NCBI GenBank assembly: GCA_022376925.1
Contig: JAIOJX010000005.1
Coordinates: 159,913,501-159,977,500, forward strand
Reading direction: 5' to 3'
Source: Tragulus kanchil
Lineage: Eukaryota > Chordata > Mammalia > Artiodactyla > Tragulidae
Length of the DNA stretch: 64,000 nt
Shown here: one piece after another, positions 10,408 to 23,129 of the stretch
How the letters are laid out: every line of letters starts with the position of its first letter
Numbering within the stretch: the first letter of the stretch is position 1
The notes under the pieces: generated by a model
Seen by the model: only the letters and a program-made list of their open reading frames with translations
Database searches by the model: none
Told to the model about the DNA's origin: nothing
Translations under genes and position numbers: made by a program

Positions 10408-12476
10408 AAAAAGTATTTTATATTTATAGACAACAAGTACAGCAATCTGCATAGCCATGGAAAAATTCAGAAAGAAGTATGTTCAAATTATTACCAGTGG
10501 TTGTTTGGTTAAGAGAGATAGAAGTGACACCCCACAGAGTGGGAGAAAATCATAGCAAATGAAACAACAGACAAAGAATTAATCTCCAAAATCTACAAGC
10601 AACTCAGACAACTCAGCACAGGGAAAATGAGCAGCCCAATCAAAAAATGGGAAAAAGATCTAAAGAGATGCCTCTCCAAAGAGGACATACAGATGGCCCC
10701 AAAACACATGAAACGATGCTCAACCTCGCTTATTATTAGAGAAATGCAAATTAAAACCACAATGAGATACCACCTCACACCTGTCAGAATGGCCATCATC
10801 AACAAATTGACAGACAACAAATGCTGGAGAGGGTGCGAAGAAAAGGGAACCCTCCTGCATTGCTGGTGGGAATGTAAATTGATACAACCTCTATGGAAGA
10901 CAATATGGAGATTCCTTAAAAAACTAAAAATAGAAGCATCCTATGATCCAGCAATCCCACTATTAGGCCTATATCCTGATGAAATCAAAAATGAAAGAGG
11001 CACCTGTACCCCAATGTTCATTGCAGCTCTCTATACAATAGCCAGAACATGGAAGCAACCTAGATGTCCATAGACAAATGAATGGATCCAGAAGCTCTGG
11101 TACATATATACAATGGAATACTACTCAGCTGTTAAAAGAAATGCAGAAGACTCAGTCCTAATGAGGTGGCTGGCTCTAGAACCTATCATAAAAAGTGAAG
11201 TAAGTCAAAAACCGAAACACAAGTATAGTATACCAACTCATGTATGTGGGATCTAGTAAGATGGTCATGATAACACACAGAGGCAACTCATGAAAAAGCA
11301 GAGCATAGACATAAAGTGCAGGCGCGGTTGGATCCCTGGCCTGAGAAGAGCCCACTAAGATGTGTCCAATTACCGAGCCGGAGCTCTGGAGCGCATGTGC
11401 ACAGAGCCGGCGCTCTGCAACGACAGACGCCCCCGCGATGGGAGGCCCACAGGAGCCAAAGAACAAAGACGGATGAAAATAGAGAAATGAAAGACCAATA
11501 GAAGTGGCCCGCCTGCTCCCCTCCCTCCCCACCCCACCCACCTCAAATAAAAAAAAAAAAAGAAAAAAAAAAGTATTTTATATTTATAGACAACAAGTAC
11601 AGCAATCTGCATAGCCATGGAAAAATTCAGAAAGAAGTATGTTCAAATTATTACCAGTGGTTGTTTGGTTAAGAGAGATAGAAGTGACACCCCACAGAGT
11701 GGGAGAAAATCATAGCAAATGAAACAACAGACAAAGAATTAATCTCCAAAATCTACAAGCAACTCAGACAACTCAGCACAGGGAAAATGAGCAGCCCAAT
11801 CAAAAAATGGGAAAAAGATCTAAAGAGATGCCTCTCCAAAGAGGACATACAGATGGCCCCAAAACACATGAAACGATGCTCAACCTCGCTTATTATTAGA
11901 GAAATGCAAATTAAAACCACAATGAGATACCACCTCACACCTGTCAGAATGGCCATCATCAACAAATTGACAGACAACAAATGCTGGAGAGGGTGCGAAG
12001 AAAAGGGAACCCTCCTGCATTGCTGGTGGGAATGTAAATTGATACAACCTCTATGGAAGACAATATGGAGATTCCTTAAAAAACTAAAAATAGAAGCATC
12101 CTATGATCCAGCAATCCCACTATTAGGCCTATATCCTGATGAAATCAAAAATGAAAGAGGCACCTGTACCCCAATGTTCATTGCAGCTCTCTATACAATA
12201 GCCAGAACATGGAAGCAACCTAGATGTCCATAGACAAATGAATGGATCCAGAAGCTCTGGTACATATATACAATGGAATACTACTCAGCTGTTAAAAGAA
12301 ATGCAGAAGACTCAGTCCTAATGAGGTGGCTGGCTCTAGAACCTATCATAAAAAGTGAAGTAAGTCAAAAAGAGAAAGACAAGTATAGTATACTAACTCA
12401 TATATATGGGATCTAGTAAGATGGTCATGATAACACACGCAGTGAACTCATGAAAAAACAGAGAATAGACATAAAG
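10143..12476. repeat. Tandem duplication D4 (arms 10143-11316 and 11321-12476)
   Basis: Offset 1178 bp at the left end, 1160 bp after an 18-bp net deletion. The break lies inside a SINE, so the second arm begins mid-element (ggcgcggttggatccc). Within ~110 bp of the junction the first arm differs from the second by several substitutions and small indels, while the interior is identical. Confidence 0.95.
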
Positions 12477-12767
12477 ACATTGTGGAGACCGAACAGTGGG
12501 AGGGAGGCATGGAGGGAGTAACATGGAAACCTATACTGTCATGTGTGGAAAAGATAGCTATTGTCATTGTGCTAGGGGAATAGGAGTACCTACAACCACT
12601 TGGGGCGATGGTCTAGAGGGATGGGAGGGGGGGAACTGGGTGGGGAGAGGGCCCAGGGATATGCATATGAATGATCTGGGAACATACATGTTGGTGAACA
12701 ACAAAACTCTGTAAAATCTTTAAAATAAAGAGAAAAAATAAAATTAAATTAAAAAGAAAAAAACAAC
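10528..12767 (+). mobile_element. Young 5'-truncated L1, with internal assembly duplication
   Basis: LINE-1 3' portion: C-terminal part of ORF2 (recognisable [13 protein letters not shown], then [13 protein letters not shown] and [19 protein letters not shown]), a premature TAG, a further L1-like reading (WYIYTMEYYSAVKRN-type), 3' UTR and A-rich tail. It is flanked by a perfect 14-bp target-site duplication AGAGATAGAAGTGA at 10514-10527 and 12768-12781, so it is a recent insertion. The interior contains an extra ~1160-bp copy (ORF2 piece at 10627 and again at 11787), so the real element is about 1.1 kb. Confidence 0.88.
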
Positions 12768-13022
12768 AGAGATAGAAGTGAGCAAACCTACTTTATTAAA
12801 AATACATTTTTAGATTTTCCTAGCAATTCATGGGTTAAGGTTCCACAGTTCCTGTACAAAGGGCACGCGTTTGATCCCTGGTCAGGAAATCAAGCATTCT
12901 TTTCCCACTTTTTTGTCCACAGTAGGGAAAAAAGTATATTTTCAAAAATCTAAATTATAGGTCTTTTTTTTTTGTCTTTGTATGTAAGTGTTTTATGTAT
13001 TTTCCAAATAAAAATGACTTTG

Positions 13023-13137
13023 GAGGGAATTTCCTGATGGTCCAGTGGTTAGGACTCTGAGTTCTCATTGCTGAGGAGCCAGGTTCAATGCCTAGTCGGG
13101 GAACTAAGATCCTGCAAGCCATGCGATGTGGTGGGGG
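13023..13137 (+). mobile_element. Bov-tA SINE (copy 14162-14276)
   Basis: Head gaatttcctgatggtccagt, B-box-like ggttcaatgcc, ggggaactaagatcctgcaa. An older, more decayed Bov-tA fragment lies just upstream at 12813-12895. Both are doubled by D5. Confidence 0.8.
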
Positions 13138-13154
13138 CGGCGGGAGGGGAAGAA

Positions 13155-13262
13155 TAGATACATGTATATGCATAACTCAGTCACTTTGCTGTACACCTGA
13201 AACTAACACAACACTGTTTATCAACTATGCTTCAATATAAAATTAAAAAATTTTTTTTAAAA
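13155..13262 (+). mobile_element. L1 3'-end fragment (copy 14294-14401)
   Basis: tttgctgtacacctgaaact and tatcaactatgcttcaatat followed by an A/T-rich tail, the typical end of an artiodactyl L1 3' UTR. Confidence 0.72.
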
Positions 13263-15114
13263 ATTGAAGTCATGAAAACTCAAGCTGAGAGTGTTAACTT
13301 AAATGTAGCATCCAGTCACCCTGGCAGGCAGGCCTCCAGGACCCAAGAGAAGAGGCCCTGGGCCAGGCCGGCGGCCAGTCAAGGAAGAGCGGAAGGGGTG
13401 CGGGAGGAAAGGATCCCTGGAATGGGGTGGTTCGCACACTCCATCTGAATTAAAGGAGGCCTGCTCTTCAAGAGGAAAAGCTGCCTTGATTTCTCTGTAG
13501 CCTCCGTCACCAAGGTAGGTAAGGAAGGTGACCCTAAAAATTGGTGGGAAGGGGACATATATATGGGATCTAGTAAGATAGTACCCCTCATGAAAAACAG
13601 AGAATAGACATAAAGACATTGTGGAGACCGAACAGTGGGAGGGAGGCATGGAGGGAGTAACATGGAAACCTATACTGTCATGTGTGGAAAAGATAGCTAT
13701 TGTCATTGTGCTAGGGGAATAGGAGTACCTACAACCACTTGGGGCGATGGTCTAGAGGGATGGGAGGGGGGGAACTGGGTGGGGAGAGGGCCCAGGGATA
13801 TGCATATGAATGATCTGGGAACATACATGTTGGTGAACAACAAAACTCTGTAAAATCTTTAAAATAAAGAGAAAAAATAAAATTAAATTAAAAAGAAAAA
13901 AACAACAGAGATAGAAGTGAGCAAACCTACTTTATTAAAAATACATTTTTAGATTTTCCTAGCAATTCATGGGTTAAGGTTCCACAGTTCCTGTACAAAG
14001 GGCACGCGTTTGATCCCTGGTCAGGAAATCAAGCATTCTTTTCCCACTTTTTTGTCCACAGTAGGGAAAAAAGTATATTTTCAAAAATCTAAATTATAGG
14101 TCTTTTTTTTTTGTCTTTGTATGTAAGTGTTTTATGTATTTTCCAAATAAAAATGACTTTGGAGGGAATTTCCTGATGGTCCAGTGGTTAGGACTCTGAG
14201 TTCTCATTGCTGAGGAGCCAGGTTCAATGCCTAGTCGGGGAACTAAGATCCTGCAAGCCATGCGATGTGGTGGGGGCGGCGGGAGGGGAAGAATAGATAC
14301 ATGTATATGCATAACTCAGTCACTTTGCTGTACACCTGAAACTAACACAACACTGTTTATCAACTATGCTTCAATATAAAATTAAAAAATTTTTTTTAAA
14401 AATTGAAGTCATGAAAACTCAAGCTGAGAGTGTTAACTTAAATGTAGCATCCAGTCACCCTGGCAGGCAGGCCTCCAGGACCCAAGAGAAGAGGCCCTGG
14501 GCCAGGCCGGCGGCCAGTCAAGGAAGAGGGGAAGGGGTGCGGGAGGAAAGGATCCCTGGAATGGGGTGGTTCGCACACTCCATCTGAATTAAAGGAGGCC
14601 TGCTCTTCAAGAGGAAAAGCTGCCTTGATTTCTCTGTAGCCTCCGTCACCAAGGTAGGTAAGGAAGGTGACCCTATTTGGTGGGAAGGGACTGACCAATG
14701 GCCAAGCAGTGAAGTGCCCAGGAATAGGGGCCAGGGTACAGCTGGGGCTCTTTCTCCCTTTCTCATAGAATTTCCAACAACTAAAGAAGAAGGGACCAGA
14801 CTTTAGCCTGGCTTTCATCTGTCTAATAAGGTTTTGTCTGCTGTGTGCTCTACCCAACTAGCTGGAGCCATCATGCCACAGAGTGAGCGAAGTCTCATGC
14901 TGGAAAATGGCCATCCGCACACAGCAGACCATCCCGGGCCACCCTGGTCCACACCTTTTCTTCAGCTACCTAATATGCTGCATTTCATTAGCCCTCCTCT
15001 ATCCATTCTTCCGCCAGCACCTGGCAGAAAGGAAGTGGGATGGCAGCCCCTAACTTGGTGATTTCCAAGGCGTCTTTACTCAAGGTATCTTCCTTATATA
15101 AGCTCTGTTATACT

Positions 15115-15150
15115 CAAAAAAAAAAAAAAAAATTGAAAAAAAAAAAAAGT
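15115..15150. repeat. Poly(A) tracts
   Basis: A-run of about 16, ttg, then A-run of about 13. No recognisable retroelement body upstream. The surrounding 14690-15690 is otherwise unique-looking C6orf89 intron. Confidence 0.7.
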
Positions 15151-15692
15151 TGTGACAAAGAAGTGAAACTCCACATTTAAAAGTTCAATAAAACAAAGGA
15201 CCTGGATTCCAAATTTTCTGTCATTATAGTACTGTTTTGCTATATAAGATGTCAAAAACAATCTGGTGAACAAAAGACAGTCTTGAAGGGAGGCAGAAAC
15301 TCCTTCTGCGAGTTGGGCACCCTGCAGAAAAGCAGCGAGCCAAAGCCGGTCAGGAGGCTTCCTGGTGCCTGAGAGTTGTTTACAAAGGAAACACACCCAG
15401 ACTGGCTCGCTGTGGACAACTGTAACATACTGGAGCTCAAAGCGGACAGAGTTCTTTTACACAGACTATTAATCTGGCAAAAAGAAAAAAAAATCTCCAG
15501 GACCAAAAAAACCTCCCTGTGGGTACAAGGACAGGGAAGAACAAAGGCACAAAACCAAGACCAGCTCGACAAGAAGGGGAACTGCTCTGTTCGCTGCTCT
15601 GTTGAGACGGGTGCCTGGAGTACACCAGGTCTCGCCACACACTCACTGGACGACTGAAACCTTGCCTTTTTCAGAAGCTTTACCCATAGGAC

Positions 15693-15927
15693 TGGGTTTC
15701 CTAGGTGACGCGAGTGATAACGAGTTCTCCTACCAGTGCGAGAGATGCAAGAGACCCAGGTTCAGTCCCTGGGTTGGGAAGATCCCCTGGAATAGGAAAT
15801 GGCACCCCACTTCAGTATTTTTGCCTGGAAAATTCCATAAGCAGAGAAGCTTGGTGGGCTACACTCCATGGGGGTTGCAGAGAGTTTGACACGACTGAGT
15901 GACTAAGCACACACACACACACACAAA
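15693..15927 (+). mobile_element. Bov-A2/ART2A SINE with (CA)n tail
   Basis: Plus-strand element: ttggg aagatcccctggaat-type middle, gcctggaaaattccataagc, and gacacgactgagtgactaag followed by (CA)10 or so. Single copy. Confidence 0.86.
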
Positions 15928-16874
15928 AGGATTAAGTCTATCAGGAAAAATCAAATAACAACCTGAATTGGAGAAAAACCTCAAAATAAGGATTAAATAA
16001 ACATAACCTCACGATTTCTTAGATGTCACATATTGGACACATACCCAAGAAAAGCATGTAAAGTCCACCGCAAAGCCTCGGGGGCATTCACTGGTAGGCT
16101 ACGGTCCAGCAGCTCATTTTGCTCAGCACTTCCGGCTCCCTGGGCATGCGGCAGTGGGGAAGCCTTGGCCTTGGCAAGGCCTCCCAAGCCACTTTCACAC
16201 ACCACAGAGAGATGGAAAGAACCCAAGAAATCATTTTGCCAATAGTTTTGCCCTCAGGAAGCAAAGCATTTAAACGATTCCAAACTGTAGAGTTCACCTA
16301 TTTTTATAAGTTCTCATTAAAAAATTTGTGTCTAAATGTGAGACGTTTGCTAAGTTAGTCAACCCCCTTGCACATCAGTTTCCTCAACTCTGAAATATTA
16401 ACATAAAAATGCTACCCGTCTCGTGTGCCCGCTGCGCAGACTGGGTGTGCAGGGTGCACACCTGGCACAGGGTCAGGTATACACAGGGTACACGCTCAAC
16501 AGAGTTCTTACCACTTTTAGTCTTTTATTTGCAAATGTGCAAATAAAGCACTGCATCTCTGAGCACTGGCCTGGACTCTAAAGTTTCACTAGGTCCTTAT
16601 GTTAGTCCTAAGTCAATGAATGACCTGCTATTCCCCAAACTCCTTGATATTGGTAGATCTACTTCAACCACCCCTTGAAAGTTCATGGACACCTAAAGTT
16701 CCAACTATGCAGTACAGACCTAGACATGCACCTTCTCACCGTGTGCCAGAATTGCTGCAGGCCTCCTCAGCATATATGGGTGTCACAGTTAAAAATTAGA
16801 AATGCCCAATGGTAACAAAATAGTTGGTCCTCACAGGCTGGAACCTGCCGAGGCTGAGGGCAGAGGCAGTGGGC

Positions 16875-17010
16875 AGTAACGTGATGTGTTGGAAGGAGTG
16901 CCAGACTAGAGTTAAGAAACTAAGGCTCAAGGGCTAATCTGTCATGTGTAGTTGGGTACAGAAGCTATTACACCTCTCCTGGCTCCAGTTTCCTCTTTAT
17001 GAAACAGGGG
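16875..17010 (+). repeat. MIR
   Basis: tggaaggagtgccagactag, gttgggtacagaagctatta, ccagtttcctctttatgaaa. Two further MIR-like stretches are at about 16355-16510 (ttgcacatcagtttcctcaa) and 19300-19500 (gacttgtcagctttggactc, ttttcatctgtaaaacagac). Confidence 0.7.
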
Positions 17011-17012
17011 CA

Positions 17013-17408
17013 CGGAACCTACATCAATGTCCATCACCAGAGGAATGGATAAAGAAGATGATGTACATATATACAATGGAATATTACTCAACCACTAGAA
17101 AGAATGAAACAATGCCATTCACAGCAACATGGACTGAATTGTCGTGGTGCATGAAGTAAGTCAGAGAAGGATAAATAGCTTATGATATCCCTTATGTGGG
17201 GAATCTAAATGGAAATGATGCAAATGATCTTATTTACAAAACAGAAACAGAGTCACAGACTTAGAGAATGAACTTATGGTTGTCAGTGGGTGGGGGAGAA
17301 TCTGGGGAAGAGATAAATTAGAGAGTTTGGGATTGACCTGTACACACTGCTGTATTTAAAATGGATAACCAACAAGGCCCTACTGTATAGTACATGGAAC
17401 TCTGCTCA
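17013..17408 (+). mobile_element. L1 3' end (copy 18089-18484)
   Basis: Contains the L1 ORF2-terminus sequence aatggataaagaagatgatg and tacaatggaatattactcaa, then 3' UTR gggagaatctggggaagag and accaacaaggccctactgta. Older than the L1 at 10528. Confidence 0.82.
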
Positions 17409-17410
17409 AT

Positions 17411-17545
17411 GCAGAAGGCCAGGATTCAACCCCTGGTCAGGGAATTAGATCCCACACGCTGCAAGTAAAGACCCTGCGTGCTGCAACGAAGACCTGGCAA
17501 AACCAACAAATAAATAAATGAATATTAAAAAAAGAGAGAGAGAGA
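17411..17545 (+). mobile_element. tRNA-derived SINE fragment, headless (copy 18487-18621)
   Basis: aggccaggattcaacccctg, tcagggaattagatcccaca, then an A/AG-rich tail with gagagagagag. Abuts the end of an L1 tail. Confidence 0.65.
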
Positions 17546-17569
17546 AAAGCTTAAGTCAAATAGTAAGTC

Positions 17570-17935
17570 AGCGCTTCCCTGATGGCTTAGTGGTAAAGAA
17601 TCTGTTTGTCAGTGCAGAGACATGAAGTTAGATCCCTGACTGGGAAGATCCCACATGCTGCGGAGCAATTAAGCCTGCACTCAAGAGTTACTGAGCCTGT
17701 GCTCTAGAGCCTTGAAGCCTCAACTCCTGAGCCCACATGCCACAACTACTGAAGTCTGTGTGCTCTAGAGCCTGTGCTCTGAAACAAGAGAAGCCACTGC
17801 AGAGAGAAGCCCACACATCGCAACTAGAGAGTAGGCCCCACTTGCTGTAACTAGAGAAAAAAGTCCATGTAACAAACTAAGACCCAGCACAGCCAAAAAT
17901 AAATAAATAAAAATTAAAGAAAAAAAAAAAAAAGT
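17570..17935 (+). mobile_element. Long CHR-2-like tRNA-derived SINE (copy 18646-19011)
   Basis: Head gcgcttccctgatggcttag, then a ~300-bp body (ctgcggagcaattaagcctg, actactgaagtctgtgtgct, agccactgcagagagaagcc) and an AAAT/A-rich tail. CpG-poor, so older. Duplicated by D6. Confidence 0.8.
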
Positions 17936-19849
17936 AAATCAAACGTTACCTAGAAGGGTACAGGCTGGGAGGATGAAATGGGCTGAATGCCTAGGAAAAG
18001 ACCAGTTGAAGAAAACTTTAAAGGGCCAATGGCTTGGAGGACTATTTATCTTTGGATGCACAGGACCATGGCTCCAATGAAACAGGCACGGAACCTACAT
18101 CAATGTCCATCACCAGAGGAATGGATAAAGAAGATGATGTACATATATACAATGGAATATTACTCAACCACTAGAAAGAATGAAACAATGCCATTCACAG
18201 CAACATGGACTGAATTGTCGTGGTGCATGAAGTAAGTCAGAGAAGGATAAATAGCTTATGATATCCCTTATGTGGGGAATCTAAATGGAAATGATGCAAA
18301 TGATCTTATTTACAAAACAGAAACAGAGTCACAGACTTAGAGAATGAACTTATGGTTGTCAGTGGGTGGGGGAGAATCTGGGGAAGAGATAAATTAGAGA
18401 GTTTGGGATTGACCTGTACACACTGCTGTATTTAAAATGGATAACCAACAAGGCCCTACTGTATAGTACATGGAACTCTGCTCAATGCAGAAGGCCAGGA
18501 TTCAACCCCTGGTCAGGGAATTAGATCCCACACGCTGCAAGTAAAGACCCTGCGTGCTGCAACGAAGACCTGGCAAAACCAACAAATAAATAAATGAATA
18601 TTAAAAAAAGAGAGAGAGAGAAAAGCTTAAGTCAAATAGTAAGTCAGCGCTTCCCTGATGGCTTAGTGGTAAAGAATCTGTTTGTCAGTGCAGAGACATG
18701 AAGTTAGATCCCTGACTGGGAAGATCCCACATGCTGCGGAGCAATTAAGCCTGCACTCAAGAGTTACTGAGCCTGTGCTCTAGAGCCTTGAAGCCTCAAC
18801 TCCTGAGCCCACATGCCACAACTACTGAAGTCTGTGTGCTCTAGAGCCTGTGCTCTGAAACAAGAGAAGCCACTGCAGAGAGAAGCCCACACATCGCAAC
18901 TAGAGAGTAGGCCCCACTTGCTGTAACTAGAGAAAAAAGTCCATGTAACAAACTAAGACCCAGCACAGCCAAAAATAAATAAATAAAAATTAAAGAAAAA
19001 AAAAAAAAAGTAAATCAAACGTTACCTAGAAGGGTACAGGCTGGGAGGATGAAATGGGCTGAATGCCTAGGAAAAGACCAGTTGAAGAAAACTTTAAAGG
19101 GCCAATGGCTTGGAGGACTATTTATCTTTGGATGCACAGGACCAGTCAGAAAGAACCTTCTTTCTTCAGGGATTAGGGAGCTGAGAGAGAAAGCATCGGG
19201 CGATCTGAGAGAAACAGGTGTAGAACTCCAAGATGAAACTTAAAGCTAGACTCTTGAGGTATGCCATGCAGCTATAAGCTCTTCTCATCAGAGCTTAAGA
19301 GTTCAGACTGCAGATGGCCTGCCTGGGCTCAAAGCATGGTTCCATGACTTGTCAGCTTTGGACTCACAGACAAGTAACCTAATCTCACTGTAGTTCAGTG
19401 TTTTCATCTGTAAAACAGACATAAAACCAGAACCTACTGCCTAGGGATATTGTAAAGATCGAACAAGATGCCATATGGAAAGCCCTTTGAATAGGACCTG
19501 GTGACTGGAAGTACTAAATTAAGTCAGCTTAGTTATTTTCTGCTGCAGAGTTGAGTGCTAATAGGCCTCACCCCATGAAAAGGATTTAGTGGCAGGATTT
19601 CCTACCCAACGCTGAAATGCAGGGAAAAAACAAAACCAAACCGACTTTCTACTGCCTTTTGTTTGCTGGGTAGAGTCAAGAGGGAGAGCCTCCCATGGTC
19701 AGGGGGTTGTGCCTCCAGCTGTACCACCACTGCTCCCCACAAGGAGTGTCAGATGATCCCCGGGGGCACTGGGCCAGCCCTTGAGGAAATGATACGCTGA
19801 AGGGCTTTCCTCTAGGCAGCTACATGCACTTTACATTCTCCATCTACAC

Positions 19850-22061
19850 CTTCTTTAAAGGTGCTGCTAAGTGGTCCTAACTAAAAAGCAGCTGCTTTTT
19901 GGTACAAGACAATAGGAATGATAATTGATATGTTTTTTACTTTTCTAGCCCTCTTCCAGGCCCAGCCTGGGAGACAAACTTCTTTGGTTTGTGTTCTGGT
20001 TTTGGCCTCAAGGCATGTGGGATCTTAGTTCCCTGACCAGGGATCGAACCCATAAGGATCCTCTACTGTGTAAGCACAGAGTCTCAACCACCGGACCCAC
20101 CAGGAAAGTTCCAACACCTCTTTTACCTAATTCACCCAATCTGTTTGTAGTCACTCCTTATATCATTATACATTCTTATGGTTCCCTTCAAATGCTATGC
20201 AAAATGCTGTCACATGTCTAGAGGCTCCCAGAATTATCAAACATAGGGAAACAGGGCGCAAATCTCCATTTACAAGTAAAAGCAGCACTGGAGTAGAATC
20301 GACATGAAAGACCCAAAACCACACCCTTCCAGGGCTCTGGCCTTACAAGGGAGCTCTAGGGACGCATTTTATTTCCATATGCAAGGCAAAATATTCATTT
20401 GGAGTGGCCAAACAACCTGGCTTGCCGACAGGACACTGCTGTCTCTTGAATTTTTAAACTCTGATACACAGAATGAGCCATCACGCCACTGACTGATTTT
20501 TTTCTTAACTCAATAGTCTGTGGAGATGTATTTTATAAAATAGGGAGAAAGAAAACAAATGCTGTAAATCTGCTCCTAAAAACGGTTGCCAAAGAGCAGA
20601 AGATGACCTTAGGAAGGCGGGGAGGGGCAGACAGGACAGGATGCTGATGTCTCTGAGGAGGCAGCGCAGCCTGGCCTAACGGAGCAGTTTCTCTGGCTTG
20701 TCCCCCATGCGCTCTGGACCTTCTGATAAGAGCTGCTTTGCGGATGACATTTTAAAAACAACCTTCCCGATAAACACAAGACAGTGGTATCTGGAATTTA
20801 GAAGTCGAAACATATGAGTTGATTTACCAAAAAAGAAAAAAAAAAAAAAGGCTTACGAGGTGGGGTTTTTGTTTACAATGTTCCCTTCCTCTGATTTTGA
20901 TATAATTCTGGAAGCCTTTCCAGGATTTCCCATGTGTTCAAAAATAGCTTTCATCTAACCTTCTTAAAGCAGTGCTGCTAAGTGGTCCTAACTAAAAGCA
21001 GCTGCTTTTTGGTACAAGACAATAGGAATGATAATTGATATGTTTTTTACTTTTCTAGCCCTCTTCCAGGCCCAGCCTGGGAGACAAACTTCTTTGGTTT
21101 GTGTTCTGGTTTTGGCCTCAAGGCATGTGGGATCTTAGTTCCCTGACCAGGGATCGAACCCATAAGGATCCTCTACTGTGTAAGCACAGAGTCTCAACCA
21201 CCGGACCCACCAGGAAAGTTCCAACACCTCTTTTACCTAATTCACCCAATCTGTTTGTAGTCACTCCTTATATCATTATACATTCTTATGGTTCCCTTCA
21301 AATGCTATGCAAAATGCTGTCACATGTCTAGAGGCTCCCAGAATTATCAAACATAGGGAAACAGGGCGCAAATCTCCATTTACAAGTAAAAGCAGCACTG
21401 GAGTAGAATCGACATGAAAGACCCAAAACCACACCCTTCCAGGGCTCTGGCCTTACAAGGGAGCTCTAGGGACGCATTTTATTTCCATATGCAAGGCAAA
21501 ATATTCATTTGGAGTGGCCAAACAACCTGGCTTGCCGACAGGACACTGCTGTCTCTTGAATTTTTAAACTCTGATACACAGAATGAGCCATCACGCCACT
21601 GACTGATTTTTTTCTTAACTCAATAGTCTGTGGAGATGTATTTTATAAAATAGGGAGAAAGAAAACAAATGCTGTAAATCTGCTCCTAAAAACGGTTGCC
21701 AAAGAGCAGAAGATGACCTTAGGAAGGCGGGGAGGGGCAGACAGGACAGGATGCTGATGTCTCTGAGGAGGCAGCGCAGCCTGGCCTAACGGAGCAGTTT
21801 CTCTGGCTTGTCCCCCATGCGCTCTGGACCTTCTGATAAGAGCTGCTGGGATGACATTTTAAAAACAACCTTCCCGATAAACACAAGACAGTGGTATCTG
21901 GAATTTAGAAGTCGAAACATATGAGTTGATTTACCAAAAAAGAAAAAAAAAAAAAAGGCTTACGAGGTGGGGTTTTTGTTTACAATGTTCCCTTCCTCTG
22001 ATTTTGATATAATTCTGGAAGCCTTTCCAGGATTTCCCCATGTGTTCAAAAATAGCTTTCA
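19850..22061. repeat. Tandem duplication D7 (arms 19850-20953 and 20958-22061)
   Basis: Offset 1111 then about 1110 bp. Each arm has a minus-strand Bov-tA and otherwise unique intron. Near the second arm's start AAAAA is AAAA and ctttaaagg is cttaaagcag; one interior difference (agctgctttgcgg against agctgctggg) is also present. Confidence 0.95.
20005..20115 (-). mobile_element. Bov-tA SINE (copy 21115-21225)
   Basis: Minus-strand, gcatgtgggatcttagttcc, gggatcgaacc B box, ccggacccaccaggaaagtt head. Doubled by D7. Confidence 0.83.
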
Positions 22062-22680
22062 AAGGAGGCCCAAACCAAGTGATGATTTTTATGACTGATT
22101 AGGTCTTGGCTTACAGAGTGGCACTGTGATTAAAAAGCTTGGTTTCAACTACTAAGTTTTTCTTGAAAACAACACTGAAGGAAAAACATACAAGATTTCA
22201 GAACATGGTTACCAAAAAGTTCTATACATATATCAGTCTGTGATGTTAATGTACATATTCCTTCATACAGCAAATAAGATAAACAGTTAAGATTTTTAAA
22301 ATAGATGACTAAAATAAAATTCCCAAATTTTAAAAGCCCTCTGTCCTTTCTCAGAAAGTAAATTTCAAGTCTTACCACATTACACTATTTTCAAAAAGCA
22401 ACTTTTCAAATGGTCTATCAGACCAGGAATTCCTATGCTACCACCAATACACTCTTACCAAATCTAAGTGTTTCTTAAATCCAACTTATTGGCAAAACTG
22501 TATACTTGGCAGCACTACATAAGTGAACTGTGAAACAGAAAAAGACTCAACTGAAAGAAAGGGATACACCTAGACTAAAACATAGCCCAACAGGCTAAGG
22601 CCTATTAGAGGACTGGAGTCCGATGCTTTCAATAAACCAACAGTTTTGGGTTTTAATATTGGCTTATTTTATTGGTTCTT

Positions 22681-22777
22681 TTTTTTTTTTTATTTTAAAG
22701 GTTTTACAGAGTTTTGTTGTTCACAGACATGTATGTTCCCAGATCAGTCATATGTATATCCATGGTCCCCACCCCGC
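22681..22777 (-). mobile_element. Very short L1 insertion inside a SINE
   Basis: 97-bp minus-strand L1 tail of the same family (cagagttttgttgttcacag, cccagatcagtcatatgtat). Bracketed by TTATTGGTTCTT at 22669-22680 and 22778-22789; the right-hand copy is SINE sequence, so the L1 landed in or beside the older SINE. Confidence 0.8.
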
Positions 22778-23028
22778 TTATTGGTTCTTTATTTATTTAT
22801 TTTCATCCATCTTTATTCTATGGCATGTGTGGGCCTCCCATTGCAGTGGTCTCTCTAGCTGCAGAGCACCGGCTCTGGGCACATGTGCTCCAGAATGCTG
22901 GCTTGTAATTGGACACACCGGTCCAGCTGCTCTGCAGCACGTGGGATCTTCCCAGGCCAGGAATCAAACCGTTGCCCCTTGCCCTGCAAAGTGGACTCTT
23001 CACCCACGGGACCACCAGGGAAGCCCAA
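22778..23028 (-). mobile_element. Long tRNA-Glu SINE, older, CpG-decayed
   Basis: Minus-strand SINE from ttattggttctttattt to the head gggaccaccagggaagccc. Most CpGs are TG/CA. Its 3' side is broken by a short L1 insertion at 22681-22777. Confidence 0.83.
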
Positions 23029-23129
23029 CCAATAGCTGTTTATTAAAATATCTATTATGGACGGGGATCACGGGAGAGAAAGTGGTAAAGACACACTCAA
23101 ATTCCTCCTATGAGCAAAACCTCTCATCC

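Larger units (their letters stand above)
12399..13554. repeat. Tandem duplication D5, first arm (second arm 13556-14690)
   Basis: Offset 1139 bp. The second arm restarts inside the L1 3' UTR and loses 18 bp relative to the first within its first 60 bp. It then repeats the L1 tail, the L1 target-site duplication, a Bov-tA SINE and flanking unique sequence. Both arms end near gaccctNNttggtgggaag, with different lengths of the A-run. Confidence 0.93.
17001..19144. repeat. Tandem duplication D6 (arms 17001-18068 and 18079-19144)
   Basis: Offset 1078 then 1076 bp. Contains an L1 3' end and two tRNA-derived SINEs. At the start of the second arm GGGG is shortened to GG, and a 13-bp piece of the MIR just upstream is missing (ggctcc...atgaaacagg). 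Confidence 0.95.

Noticed and set aside
10627..11073. Intact L1 reverse-transcriptase gene (also 11787-12233)
   Set aside because: Only the ORF2 C-terminal piece is present, the element is 5'-truncated with a premature stop, and the second copy is from the artefactual duplication.
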